Assembly: GCA_019722365.1 (NCBI GenBank)
Contig: JADFUC010000517.1
Span: 124,001-188,000 of the forward strand
Origin: Lithospermum erythrorhizon
Taxonomy: Eukaryota > Streptophyta > Magnoliopsida > Boraginales > Boraginaceae
Direction: 5' to 3'
Length of the DNA stretch: 64,000 nt
The position numbers were made by a program, and so were the translations under genes. How positions within the stretch are numbered: position 1 is the first letter of the stretch; each line of letters opens with the position of its first letter. Shown here in pieces: positions 25,041 to 38,792 of the stretch. The notes below the pieces were generated by a model. That model had not been told where the DNA came from and did not search any database. It saw only the letters and a list, made by a program, of their open reading frames with translations.

Positions 25041-27724
25041 TTATAAATTTGTTGCCAAGAATTCGCGGAAGTGCTGTACTTTGGCCTGGTTCCACCAAGA
25101 GGATCCACTAGTTGAAGCACGTTTTTTCCTCTTAAAACGACAAAAGAAGTCTTCTGTGTCAAGAACATATGAGATCTGCAATCACATCTGATATCAGAAT
25201 TTAAACGAGTGAGGCTAGGGACATTCGAGTAATAAATATTCACCAACAATAAAGTAACCCACTACTATGTGAAAAATGGTTTACACCAGGAGGACAATGC
25301 ATTTCCAGTTTCCAGGAGAACAGGAACTTCATGAAAGAATATAGCAAAACTCTCTTGGAGGGGGGAATTTATACAGATCGAAATAAAACATTTGTGGGAC
25401 ATTGCTTAGTTGTACAAGTGAACTTTTTAGAAGACAAAAGAAAATCCGAACAGAATGAACGGGGTTTAAAATATAAACAAAAGCAAGTTTCAAATCCGAA
25501 ATATATTGAGCATTTGGACAGAAACTGAAAATCAGGAAATTCTGAAAGGATCAAGAAAATGTAATACTCAACATATATTTATCAGCAAAAGATAGACGCA
25601 AACAAACCTTGGAGGAGAATGCAGCCATCTTACATTCCAAACCATTCACCATAACTACATTTTCCGTTGCCATGCATGGAGCATCAGATTCTTCAAGAGT
25701 GGCATACCTTCGCATGTTTCTGCTGCAGTTGTGACAAATTAGAATTATACGAACCCCATTACGTTTTATTTAAAGGATCTCTTTCTAGTAACATGCATAA
25801 CCTGAGAATCTTTATATTACCTCTTCAGAATGACAGCAGAAGATTCTTTCTTCCCTCGTGACACTGAGAGGTAATCATTGTAAAGATATGCTGCAAAATT
25901 AGGATCCATGGCAACGGAAACAAGATCAGTTTTTTCGTTCCCCTCGTTCACCAATTGGATCGATAAACTCATTGGAGATGATGACTGCAAGAAGTTCAAA
26001 GAGGGCTTCAGCATCAGATCGAGAAATTACAAATTAGCTTTGTCTTATGCATGTGGAAAGAAATAAAGGAACAGCAACAGAAAGCTTACACTCCCAAAAT
26101 GGTATATATTCTCCTCATGCAAGACAACATGAACATTTTCATATATTGGAAACTAATCTACAAACTTCTATATTGGTTTATGGACAACTGCAGCAGCTTA
26201 TTGTCCAATTCATCATCCGAAACTATTTGAAGCTGCAAATTAAATGAGAAATCAGAACAACCCTTTGCCTGTCACAACCAAAATCAACAATGCTGCCTTA
26301 CCTGTTTGATGAGCTTATAAATTAGCTTATCAAGTGTGAACAGAACATATGACTGATTCCCAACAATTGCTCGGCAATTGTCCTCAAATTTTGCTTTATC
26401 TGAAGACCCATCAAGCAGGCTATAAAGAGCACTGATAAATCTATGAAACAGATAAGCCATCATCACATTAGTACAAACAAGTTCTTGTTAGTGATTAAAA
26501 CTACTCAACTTGAGCTACTTCACCTTGCATAGGGATCAGAACTGCTATCCTTTCTGCTCCTCCATTTTGATTCAGATGATCTTGAATGTTGTTTAGCAGA
26601 TAACAGTCTTCAAGTAAAGCTCAGTAACAATGTGAAGTGGTCCATATTGAGAAATTAAATGCTAAAAAAGATAGAATGGCAACAATGCAAATTTCATCAA
26701 TTAACCTCAAATAGTTTTATTAAACTAACAAGTCAGACAGTTCAAAATGGAAGTAAAGTGGGAAAAAAGAAGTGAAACAGATACTATCAGGTAGTCTAAA
26801 CACATATAGAAGTCACTCCATAGAACACCCTTGTCTTCTTTTCATGATAAGAAGATGAGAAAGGCCGATACTTTTTCAGAGGTCTGGAAGATTGAAATTG
26901 CTCACAGGGTGGCAAGGACTCTCCTCCAGCAACATGAGCTTCATTAGTTCCCTTCAGCCTTTCAAGTTCATCGAAGGAAAGTTCTCATCTTTCCTTTCAT
27001 CAGTGGTTCTCTTGAAAATTCATCAGCAGCAGATTCACTACAAGAAACATCTTCACCAGCTTCCGAAACGTTTTCGCTATCCTCTTCATCAGCATCGGCA
27101 TTATTTTCACCAGCAACATCTTGAGAACAAGTCTCTTCTCCACCTCCAATTTGGTACTGTGCATGTTTAAAGTAGGACAGTGACCCACCACTGAAAAGAA
27201 AATTGTGTTCTTCAAAATCACCATATTTGCAGACAAATTCACCCTCTTGCTTCCTCAGTTCCACAGCCAGCTCACAGATGCCTTATATCCGCTTACTTCG
27301 CAGACCTAAATTTTTCCGCATGGCTGACCTTTGAAGGATCAACCACCTTGAAATATGATGTGATTAAACAAACTTGTAGAGAAAAGACAAGGGGATATTT
27401 TGGACTTAAGAGAATCAACAATGCATCCTAGAAAAGAATTCTAAATTAGAGCTCATCATTCACATAATCTTAATCCTGAAAAGATCTTCTCTTGCACTAC
27501 TACTAGGGCGTAAAGAATTCACATCATGCCCTTGAACTACAAAACATAAATATTGACTTAGTAAATGTGAAAAAATAATTAAAAAACTAAAAAGGCTACT
27601 TGTAAGAAATATAAAAAAGGAAAAAAGAAAAGAACAATCCTCAACGCCTGAGAAGGGCTTAGTAAGGATCATAATACTATCAATATATCAAACAAAATAC
27701 CCAAACAGCCCAAAAAAAGAAGGA

Positions 27725-27745
27725 ACACACACACACACACACACA
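27725..27745. repeat. (AC)n microsatellite
   Basis: About ten AC dinucleotides at the end of the SIN3 exon that holds the post-PAH acidic region. On the minus strand, reading through gives VCVCVCV, which is unlike the family, so the exon probably ends just before it (a CAG|GCATGT at about 27756 could be a GC-type donor). Confidence 0.9.
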
Positions 27746-30436
27746 AACAACATGCCTGAGCTTTCCCTGTTAATTGCTCCATGGCTGAAATGCAGTCCTG
27801 TAGTAACTGCTCCATCAGGATCTTTTAATAGTTCACTACAAATTTGGCCATCTTCTTTATTCAATCTCTCAGCATTTGCAAAGCTAATCCTGCAGTGAGT
27901 TCCACTTAGGAGTGAAGTGTTAGCATCTCCATTAGAGATTGGCTTAGACGGTTTTCCAGATGCATCAGCGGCAGAGCTACCATCACATCCACCAGCTGCA
28001 GTGCTCTTGGGTGGTTGATGTCTCAATAAATTTTTGGAAGCTTCAAACCCGTTGGCCCGAGGAGAAACACCCAGCATTGGTTCAAGGAACGAAGTCCAAA
28101 GCCTCAACACTTGTTGAATGTCTTTTTGTTGAATAAACTTCTGCCAAGAAGATTTGAATCAGCTTATAAGGGCCATCTTCATGAATTTCAGAATCAGCAT
28201 ATTCATACTCGAGATCTGGAGATACAGGACATCTAGTTCCAACAACATTTGCAAGAAGCATATTATCCTCTCTTCTCTCCTTGATTTCCTTAATATCCGT
28301 GACTAAAGCTGTAAATGTGACGGATGGTAATAAGTTCATGAATTCAATAGTTAGGTAAGAACCCACTGAGAAAAACTGACAAAATAGAACCTAATAAGCA
28401 TTTGAAAAAAATCAATGGGCAAATAAATTTGCAAGTTCTGGATATGGAGGACAAGGCAAATCTCGTGATCATGACATAGGTAATATGATCAGTTGTCTGA
28501 TTTTCTCAAGTTTCCAAAAGACATCATTAAAGAAAAACGACTGGTTATGATAACTCAGGCTCACTCCTAAAAATTACAAACTGTACATTTAAAGGAGACT
28601 GAGAAACTAAAGATGCTAATTTAAAAAAACACCCCAGTGATCATTAGATCCCCTCAAAACATCTGTTAAATAAATCGATCCTTGAAGGAAGCCTCTCCAT
28701 TCTATTCAAACTAATTGAAGAAGTACAAAAATAAGAGGACCATGTTTCATTAATTCCAACTCTAGAGTGAAAGATACATTAGATCTGTAGTGTTTCTCTC
28801 ATAAGTTTGCACACAAATTAATCATGAAAAGATGAATTTTTTTTACAAAGGCAAGAAAGTTGACAAAAAAACTTAAAAATCAATGTGGAAACTCTAACAC
28901 TAAGGCCAACATTGAATTCCTTGGATGCCCTGTAAATAAATTTATCTTTTTTTTCCATCACTACACCCTCACAAGTAATGCAAAATCTGGCAACCATATA
29001 TAGGAAGATAAACTCCACGAAGCAGGTTGACTAGATCAACATATCTAACATCAACTCTAGACTTACATTTTGTGCTCAAGTTCTTTGAGTCTTGTTGCTT
29101 AAAATAGAAACTTTGATGGTCAAGGGACTTGTAATGGTTCTTTGCATAGATTTCAGACCAAACATTGTTGAAATCTTGACGACAGTTGGACCACTCCTCT
29201 TGTTTCTGCTTCAAGCGAGTTAATATAACAGGCAAAGCATTTGATGGATTTTTACGCATGATATCCATCACATCCAGACCGTGGTCACCATATAGGCGTT
29301 CAATGCATCTGAAATTCAGGGCTGCAATAGATAGACACCCAACTCAGGACATGTATGACCCCAAATAATACAAGCCTAACGAGATAATCCAAGCAGCAAC
29401 ACATAGAATATGCCTTTTTAGATCATATATCCATCACATGCCTGTAAACTGATCTTCAATATGAATAGGACCATCTGCGACAATTGAATTGTCATTCATT
29501 CTGTTCAGCAATTCTTCTACACTCCTTGCAGTTGAACTCACAGACTCCAACAGCATGTCTAGCTCAAATCTGATATTATTGAGCAAGTTCAATCAAAATT
29601 CAAGTGCAAGTTAAAATATTCAATTAAAACAATAATTTGCAGGATACTGAAAAGGAATTGCAATAAGAACAAAGAAGATGCTCAGAAACTTTACCTATCA
29701 TCTTCACATCTAAAAAGGCATTCCTCATATTGGTTCCTACGCATGTGCTTGAAAGAGTAGTCTTCACTTCCAGATGTCACTGCCACCCAATGATCATTCA
29801 ACACTTGGGCCCCAAGCTCTGACCTCTGGCTTGCTGAAGGTATTGGGTACTGTTCGAAAGTTCATGCAAGGATTAGCTTTGGGCATATTTCAAAGTTGAA
29901 AATAAGTTAAAAATATACTGTAGTAAATATTCAGAAGAGGAAGTAAATAGAACAAATGAAAGATCCTTAGATCATAAGCTAAGATTAGTAGTTTATTTCA
30001 TTACATCATCGGGAAGAAGACGATAACTAGAAGTACAACGTTGACAGTTAGAAAGGTCCAACTCTTGGATAGACTTTTGCCAATATTTCTCCTTGCATCT
30101 TTCTTCTTCTTTGTCAATTTCAAGCTTCTTCTCCTTGTCCTCTCCCCTAAGATTCCAAGAGTGTCCATTCCACATAGATTCTGTATCATTAAAAATAACA
30201 GATTTTATACTTAAATCTTTTAAAGAATAAATCAAACAAGAATCAATAGGAAGTCATAAACACAAACAACAAAAACTATCAATAAAGTCCATAGAGGATA
30301 ATACCATCTACCAGAAGTTCTTAATTAATAATTTATTTATAGAGAGTTCTTATTGTGACCTTTATTTAAATATAAAAAATAAATAAATTAAATATCTATT
30401 TTTTCGAGCCAGATATGAATGAGGAGGAGATAAGAG

Positions 30437-30437
<1 letters not shown>

Positions 30438-30480
<43 letters not shown>
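30438..30480. repeat. (AT)n microsatellite in a SIN3 intron
   Basis: Pure TA dinucleotide run of about 43 bases in the intron between the exons at 30943 and 30180. It is likely to vary in length between individuals. Confidence 0.95.
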
Positions 30481-30482
<2 letters not shown>

Positions 30483-33090
30483 GTATTGTAAATTCTGTTC
30501 ATAAATTCCTCGAGCACACAACTCCTTTTCATTTGAAGGAAAGCATATTTTCAAACCATTATACTAATATTTTGAGTTCAAATACTATATTTTACTTATA
30601 TTAGTGCAACTTATTTACAATTATTTCTGTGTGTGTTTTACTAATACTGTTAGAAGAATTGTTCGTTTATACTTACTCAATATGTATGAATACATACAAA
30701 ATTAGAGATCATTTAATTAAACATAATAATTTATTAATTTCTAAACATATACTCATTAGTAAATATGAAGGTTCAAATGCTACTACTAGTTTACTCTCTT
30801 AAAGTAATATGTTATAAATACGTAAAATCAATAAATCTAAATGTTTTGTATTCCCAAACTCCCTATGCAAAAGTATCATGAATTGCATGGAGGGGTAAAC
30901 AAAAATACTAAAATTTCATGCAGACAAAGCGAGATCTAATACCTTCATCATAACACCAGTGAGAAATCCATCTGCAAAAAAAATTGAAAGGATCTATAAC
31001 AATTCGGGCCACATCAGCTCAAATTCATCAAACCCTTCCATAAGATCAGGGTACTTCCCAAGAAGATGAGACCTAAACATAAACTTAATAAAAATAACAT
31101 GAGACTTGATATGACATAATACGAAGATAACAAGGACTAGAATCTAGCAACACACTTTCTAATTCATATAACAGAAACTAGTGGACCTCCAAGAATAACC
31201 CAACTATGTCAGCAAACTTGTTAGAACTGTCGAATCAAAATTGATCACAAAGAAAATCAGACCGCACCTATCTGAGGAACTAAAGGTAGGACGAAGATGT
31301 AAAAACTTTTAGTGAAGTCCAGTCTCTTTCATTCATAGCCTACAACAAAAAGATAAAACTGGAAACATACCAAACTTTTCAACTCCGTTCTCATAATGAC
31401 TAATGTACTATATAGATGCAGACATTTAAGGAATGCCTGGTAGTCCCTCGACTCTCAACCAGCCTCTTCGCCACTTTCATGTGAACCTCTGATTGTACAT
31501 GTCTGACATAATGAAGCAAACATGAAATTAAATAGAAAAGTAAATGATGAAAAGGATGGAACCCATCACAAACAAAGATGGGCTTATCGTGAGATAAATT
31601 GAATAATAAACAAAACAAACTGAAATAATACAATGCTCATCGAAGAGAATGAAAATGCAACTTAGTTTAGAAAAAAACAAGAGGTTCAAGAATAACAAGA
31701 AAAATTAAAGATAATTTCAAAAATCAGTTCTAAAAATCAGTACAGAAAGAAAAATAATTACTGACTTCTAAGAGAATCTTTGCCTTCATAAGTAGTTATA
31801 TTAGAACTTCCCTCCTTCCAGCCCCTTTCATATTCTCTTCCTCCTACGCCACTTTTTCAAGTAAACTCCATGGATGCATCATTGGTTTGATTGATCGGCT
31901 CTTATAATCTGGTCATTTGTGTCACTTTGCCTTTTCGACGCCAGCTCTTTTGCTCCCAAGAATTTCATCATTGTTGTATCATCATCTACATCAGGACCCT
32001 AAATACCAAGAACATGGACGAAATTAGGATTGAAAATTCTGCGACTGATGCTGCAATGCTGCTGCTAATCATGAAGAATTGAAGGTAGAAAGCCTGCAGT
32101 TTTGTTTTGGGTGGGATTGGGGGAAGGAATAAAGGTAACAGAGTTCCCGAGTCATCATAAAAAAGGAGTACCTTGTCCATGTATGGCTGCCTTACTGTGG
32201 CTGCCATCGCAGTGCTCCTCTCATCATGGTAATGGAAAACATGTCTTACAAAGGCAGTTTGAGGGGCTGATGTAGTGGCTGAGTTGTCAGGCAAAAATCT
32301 TGTGAACTCTTCTAACAGATCTCTATGTCCTTCAAACAATGAAGCTTACCTGGCATAGAGATAAAGAAACAATGAAGTTATCAGTAAGGGAAACAACAAC
32401 AGACATGCATTTTATGTCAGCCCAATAAGAACTATCAAGCATAAACCTCACCCTCCTGGTAGACATCTTTAATACCTTTGTGTTCCCTCCGGTATGTGTT
32501 TAAGATTTCCAAGAATGATTTATATACATGATCATCATTTTGGAAACGCTTCTGTAGAAAAGTATCAAGATAATTTATATGATTTAGAAGACAAGACAAC
32601 GCAGCAATTCATCAGCAAATGAATAAGTTCACCTTTATTTTGTTCACAAAACTAATAGCTTCTTCAAATTCGATTGTTCTCTTAGGGGGAGCTTCTTCCT
32701 CATTCAAGGTGAGGTTATTCTCAGAACTTTGGTATGTATTAAAATAATCAAATTAGGATGAATCTTAATGACTTTTCACCCCTATTTAATAATCGGGCAT
32801 CAATTCTTAAGGGAACAATTTCTGTGAGACCCAATTATTCATATGTTAAGCAACAAACGATAAAGTTCATCCATAGAAAAAAAAAGCAAGATACCTTTGA
32901 GCCTTTTTGTCTTTCATGATATCAAGGAACATGTCATACTTCTCCTTTTGTTCTTGGAATTTTTCCTTAACTTCCTTCAAATAACTTAAAGCATCATTAG
33001 TGGTAAGTTTCTGGGTACTACCACTACCTCCAGCTGCACTTCCCCCAACTCCTCCCCCTCCAAGAAGTTTTGAGATTGCCCAGCAATCTC

Positions 33091-34320
33091 ATCACATAAA
33101 CGGCAAACATCAGATAAACCAATGACCCACTGAAGTTATAAGTTAATACACATCCCAATTCATTTGACCTCGTGGTTATATCCTCATGTTGAATGCAAAT
33201 GGAGCGGCAGGTTTTAACAAGATCTACAATTGCAATTTCTTTTGTGTTACTAACAATTCTCAACTGGAGAAAGGGTAATGCCATTTAGTTGACCAAACTA
33301 AAATCCATCTTCTGTGCTGCCCTACCAAAGAATAGAATCGACAATAACATTTAAAACAAAAAATGGAGGAAAGTATAGCACAGCAAGAGATACCCATCAA
33401 AGCATTAAGAACAAAACGTGCCCAGATCAAGTTCTATCTCCAATGACTTCCCGCCTCTTAGAAATTTATATTCAAACAACCAAGTGGTAATAGAACAGAA
33501 CTACTAATACGCCCAAACACAATTTCACCCAAAACGAGTTAAATTTAATTCACAAACATCATATCAGAACAAAATTCATTGTAATGAGATACATCTAACA
33601 CAAGAACCAGGCTATTATAAGCCACCAGAAACACATTCACTGGTCGCAAAACCAACTAACTTTTGCAATCTTGGCTCAAGACACGCAGCTTCATACTTTT
33701 TGAATCTGAATTTACTCAATTAATTAAACAAATTGCAATCTTAACATCACGTAACTTGATTCGAATCAAAATTACCATGTTTATACTAAAGCACGTCGAA
33801 TATCATACAACATATACGCAAATTGTATATATTCGAGTTCAAAATTTAAAAAGTCGACATCAAAATTAAAAATATATGCAATCTTTTAAAAATGTCAGAG
33901 TGAGTTAAAAAAAACAATTCCTCTTCCCACTCATAAACTGCACCTTAAAAAGTTTCTTGAATTTTAGTAAGAATTAGAAGAACAACAACCTTAAAGCAGA
34001 TCTAACAACCCTTTTGAATGAAGCAAAATGAGTTGAATAATTTGGATCAATACACTATTATTTCACATATTAAAAGAAGGAAAATTGAATTATTTGTTAG
34101 TAGTGTGTTTGTTTTGAACTAAAATTTGGTTTGTTCTTTGGTTGTTTGGTTTCTTACAACCTTGGAGAGCACAAAAAACAACACAAATACAAGAAGTTTT
34201 GAGAGCAAATCAACAATTTTCTTGCAATTTGTATAAGAAGAATTATTAGAGAAGCAGATGGTTTAACTGTTAACATGGTTTCGGTTTATATGCTTTCGTT
34301 GTGTAAGTTTTATTATTAGT
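33091..34320. other. SIN3 upstream DNA with possible leader exon
   Basis: No coding exon is recognised here; the usual SIN3 N-terminus is absent. On the minus strand, 34260-34165 reads as an AT/T-rich leader ending CTCCAAG|GTTGTAAG, which could be the first leader exon of the SIN3-like gene. This is weak evidence. Confidence 0.3.
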
Positions 34321-35990
34321 GAAGCCGTCATTTCCGCATCTGGACCGATAATAACAAGGCCTCGAGTAGTCCGGCTTGAAATAGAATTATCTCCTAAATC
34401 ATCCGAAACTCTGAATTTGGAAATTGAAAACGAATATTATTAGAAGTAGGATACAAGATCTGTGAGCCTAGCCCGAGGGATCTGGAATTTAGTCTGACTG
34501 AACATGTACCTGGCCTGTAGCCCGGCTAGGCTCTGCTTAAATTGAGCCTAAAAAACCCCAAGATTCGGCTCGGTAACAAATCTCATTGAATATTTTTAAA
34601 TAAACTTAAATTTTGGCCTTTTGAATTTGATCTATCAGATGAAGACAATTTTGTTATCTCAATAATTTTTTTTAATTATATTATAAAAGTGAAATTTTAA
34701 AATATAATAATTGCAAGATTTCCATGTTTTGCATCTATGGAAAGTGATTTATTTAATTTTTCACGCACGTCGATCATTGACCACGGGAGCGATGGATTGT
34801 ACTTAATGTCATAAAACAACGGGCGGTTCGCCGTTGGCTACTACAATGCCTCATTGATTCCGTGTGAAGACGATTTTCTTCTATCCAAGATTTCAAAAAG
34901 ATATTACATATTCAAGAATAGAAAAGCGCAAGTTATTTAAATAGATTGCTTACTTAAGGAGTGGGCGGACCTTCATCACATATCTTTCCATACGGTAGAA
35001 TCTAAAAACTCTATGGTATCACACTATAAGGTGGTCATAAATTAGCAAAGGCAAATTAAGATAATTTAATTATGTCTACATTCTTGCAAATTGAAGAACA
35101 AGCTATTTGTAGCGTAGGTCGTGTTTTTGTTTAAGAACCTCTTAGCTTTTTGAATTGATTTTGTACTGCAACACCTTACGCTGAATAACTTTGAGAGCTT
35201 TCGCTTTTCAGATAACCTACGAGCCAATACTTTCAAGCTGGTAAAAGTAGTAGGTGAACTGGCAAACTTAATTCAGTCAGGAAGGTTAGCGGGGGTGTCA
35301 AGTAAACGTATCATCTCGCAGTTCCCTTACCAGAATAACTCAAATCGATAGTGAAAAATTTTTCAGCAAACCTGCACGAGGCCTTACCCAATAACCCAAG
35401 CTACTAATTGCTGCATTCTTTACTGCTGTATTTTCTCTCTTGTTAGTTTCAACCCAGACATCGGGCCGATCGACAACCTGTAGTTTATCTCCAGTTCACT
35501 TTTTCAAAGGATATCGAAGTTCTTAAGATTAATACTGTAGCCGTTTTTAATATTTAATTATTAATAAATTATCCATTTATTTCTACTTGATTGTTTATTC
35601 TCTTAATGTTACTTTTTTACTTAAAATTTTAAAATTCTTCAATTTTATTGTTTTGTCTACTTTACTTTTATGTTTTGGTGGATAAGTTGGTATCTTCTTG
35701 AAAGTGATAAAATTTTATGAATTTATTACAAAGTTTTTCAAAAAGCTCGAATTCTTTTGTTACAATTTCTTTGTGTAATACGTTTAAATCTATGATAATA
35801 TATATATTTTTTTGTAAACTAGTTGATAAAAAATAAGACATGTCACGATATTAATGAGTGTAACATGAAGTGCCACTCAAAGTGTAATAGACAAGGAAAT
35901 AATAGATTAAAATAAAAAATTTGCCTAAATAACATGATCGACTCAAATATAGCACAAAATAACACCCATTTTTTCAAATATAGCACAAAA
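34321..35990. other. Transposon-like intergenic DNA
   Basis: GC-richer words at 34440-34560 (repeated GCCTAGCCCG / GGCTCGG) and a denser block at 35150-35510 stand out from the AT-rich background. No frame above 60 codons makes sense. It looks like fragments of inserted elements. Confidence 0.3.
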
Positions 35991-35999
35991 TAACACTTC

Positions 36000-37100
36000 T
36001 AGTACTATAATGACCCGGTTCTGCGCTCTGGCTACCTGGTGTATTTGCTTCAAGAATACTAATATCATCGTGAGTCACCATACAACCCCACAAAAAATGA
36101 AAGAAAAATACAACGACTCATTCCGTATCAAGGATCTAAGACAACAACAAATATTACATTTCACAATCCCTTTAATCATACAACTGCATACAACACATTT
36201 TCTTAATACATGCTGACATAAAACAAGGTACACACCGACGCATCATTGGCGATATCCTAAATGCACCCAAATCATGATTTACCTCGACTCTTTTCACCAC
36301 AATTGATTCTAAATACTTTCCTCGAACAATAATAAACATCTGGGGGTCCCTAAACTTTGAAGCTCGTGAATACTATATAAATGTGCTCATATCTGTCCTG
36401 ACATATAAAAACATGTAATATCGTGAGATAATGTGGTAATTATCATTATATTTTACCAGCAATTATTCATTACCACGCCTCCCATCCTCATTCTAATATC
36501 TTCAACCAATTTAATATAACGTCAACTTCATAAATATTTCAATAAATAATAGATAAATACCATATATCAAATAGCTCAACACATCACATAAACAACAATA
36601 ACTTAGCAAACAAGACCAAATAATATACAACTCTCCCGCTTATCTCTACACCAAGTATGGGAATACACACCACAACCAAGTAATATTAACAATAAAATCA
36701 CAGTATCCATCCAGTCACACACATATCTCCCAAACATATATATATCAGCAATCCTCCCGACCGAGGCTACCCTCAATATGAATACGGCAATTGCATTCTC
36801 AAATATCTCGGGGTTACCCCTCATGGCATAGCACACACCAAACCTCCCTGCCGGTAGCCATACCTCCCCAATGCAGCAGGCATTATTTCACCCAAATCAA
36901 CTCAATGGAATGGGAAAGTTCACACATAATCATATGACCTGATTCCATTAAATAATGGACTATGGCTGCTGATTCTAAGTCAAATAACGGACACGCATCG
37001 CTGATCTTTATACCGTGATCCTGGGACCGATCCGTGAAAGTAGGAATAATTTATAGACGCACATCACATCACAACTAAATCATATCCACTCCATAATACG
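36000..37100. mobile_element. Probable LTR fragment of a Ty3/gypsy element
   Basis: A non-coding, C-rich plus-strand stretch (CTCCCGACCGAGGCTACC, CCTGCCGGTAGCCATACCTCC near 36750-36880) has the texture of chromovirus-type LTRs seen in other dicots. No matching second LTR or target-site duplication was found. The call rests on general resemblance. Confidence 0.3.
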
Positions 37101-38740
37101 GTCATATCATAACATTCCACGCTAATACATAACCATTTCTAGCATCATACTAAATATCATCAATACTGAGATAATTTCATCATGAGTTATATCCTTAATG
37201 TTTATTATCTCTCGTGTCCTCCGATTCTTTTCATATATTATCAATCAGCACCTAAAGCACCAACCTCATACATAGCTATTTCAAGCTACTAATTGATCAA
37301 GTTGTCACTCATACAATCTATCAAAATGTATTAATATCTCACGCTACAAACTATATAAGATTATACGATACACATATGGACAATATCTAATTTTATATAA
37401 CTCCATCTCCATGATAATGTTAACAATACCTTATTATTAACTTTTCATATCATCACATCTCACAACTGAACACCATATCAACTTTAATAGTCTTACCACA
37501 TTCTATCATCATGTTATCTTCACATAACATCATAAATCTCAACATCCTATATTCACATCAATATCACAACAATTCATTTTAGTATTTGACAACACCACTT
37601 GGCGGGGTTCTGGCCCAGTTCGGTCGCGGTTGGCAATATAACGAATAAGCAACGGTATCGCCTCACAAATTCCAATATACTAAATACTAGGTCTTTTCCT
37701 TAATCCTTAATTAACTAAGAATAAATAGTAAATCTTTAGTCTAGACTACTTAACTAAATTGACTAAGCAAATTAAATTAGCTAATACTAACCTAATGCAA
37801 AAGTAGTGGATCAATATTCAAGTATAGTCGGCACATGATTTCATCGGATCGCCGATTCAATTTACCTAAGAGAGTTACTTATTAGTTCATAAATAAAAAG
37901 CATTCTAAACAATCGATATTAGCTTCGCTTAACATCAATTAAGTCTCCTAAAGAACTAACTATATCTCTACGATAAATTAAAATAGGAGATATTCTTAAT
38001 TAAATACATGTTATTAAATTGCACAATATATTACCTATATCTCTCATTGTAATCAACATGTGTTCCTCGATTTATTAATCGTAAGTGAGCAACCTCTACC
38101 TCTAAAGAATTAATCACTTATATGAACGACTTAATATCGATATCAAGATATTAAATACTAATTGCGCACAATAATCGACTATGAACCGGGAAAATAAATT
38201 AACTCCAAGAAAATCAAATCATCCTATCCAACTACATCATGGTCCCCGACTTAATAATAAATTAGTTCATAATAAAAGACATAAATAAATACATGAAATT
38301 AATGGCATTCATCATTAACAATTAAAAATAACTCGTAATTAAAAAAATATTCAAACCAATTAAAAGTAATCAACCCGCAACTGAAGACAATCAGAATAGA
38401 ATTTCTCAATTTCTTCTCGCTAGCCTTTCCAAATCTGCTACTAAAAAGCTCGACAAAGTCGATGACTTTTTTAAATTTAGACATCTCCTTTACTCTAACT
38501 TCTCCTCTTTTATAGGTTGCCATAACCTAATATTGACGTGGCCGAATCACTTATTCTGACTTAATTATATAAATCTTAATGATCGTCATATCTTCTTTAA
38601 TTTGCGCCATTCTTTCGAAATTTGAACCTACATGAAATGCTAAACTCAAATAAACGAAAACAAGCAATTTGATTAAGGTAAAATAACATCGCCTAATACA
38701 GCTAATTAGGGGGCCCTTTCAAAACACACTATATAATAAA
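37101..38740 (-). mobile_element. Probable 3' LTR of a gypsy element (minus orientation)
   Basis: This directly follows, on the minus strand, a polypurine tract and a TGATAAG LTR start at about 38749. The far boundary is not visible. 37600-37640 carries a GC-rich patch in otherwise AT-rich DNA. No coding frame is expected or seen. Confidence 0.35.
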
Positions 38741-38792
38741 TACTTATCACACCCCCACATTCTAAGTTCTCGCTTTGTCCCTCAAGCAAAAC
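38741..38792 (-). mobile_element. Gypsy polypurine tract / 3' LTR junction
   Basis: Read on the minus strand this says TTTGCTTGAGGGACAAAGCGA, then GAACTTAGAATGTGGGGGTG, then TGATAAGTATTT. This order (a 'cttgagggacaagc' word, a G-run purine tract and a TGATAAG LTR start) is a hallmark of the region just before the 3' LTR in plant Athila/Tat-type gypsy retrotransposons. Confidence 0.6.

Larger units (their letters stand above)
25041..33090 (-). pseudogene. SIN3-like paired amphipathic helix co-repressor, heavily frameshifted
   Basis: Exons of a plant SIN3-LIKE (SNL) gene follow in order on the minus strand. PAH1 first half: about 33087-32895 ([20 protein letters not shown]). PAH2: 32726-32633, 32551-32452, 32344-32172. 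A PDVDDD linker near 31998, then a PAH3-like part near 31510-31000 and 30971-30943. HDAC-interaction region: 30180-30005 (SIQELDLSNCQRCT), 29849-29695, 29569-29442, 29321-29067, 28308-27752. C-terminal exons run from about 27290 down to 25175-25041 (FLATNL stop). SIN3 scaffolds histone deacetylases. Lesions: the frame breaks just before GGGGVGG near 33050, the second half of PAH1 is missing, shifts occur near 31440, 31020, 28150, 26985 and 26830, LLQL runs into unrelated residues near 26180, and no N-terminal MKR.. exon is found. Several exons (29849-29067, 25175-25041) remain perfect. Identity is certain; decay is very likely, unless the assembly has many indels. Confidence 0.88.
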
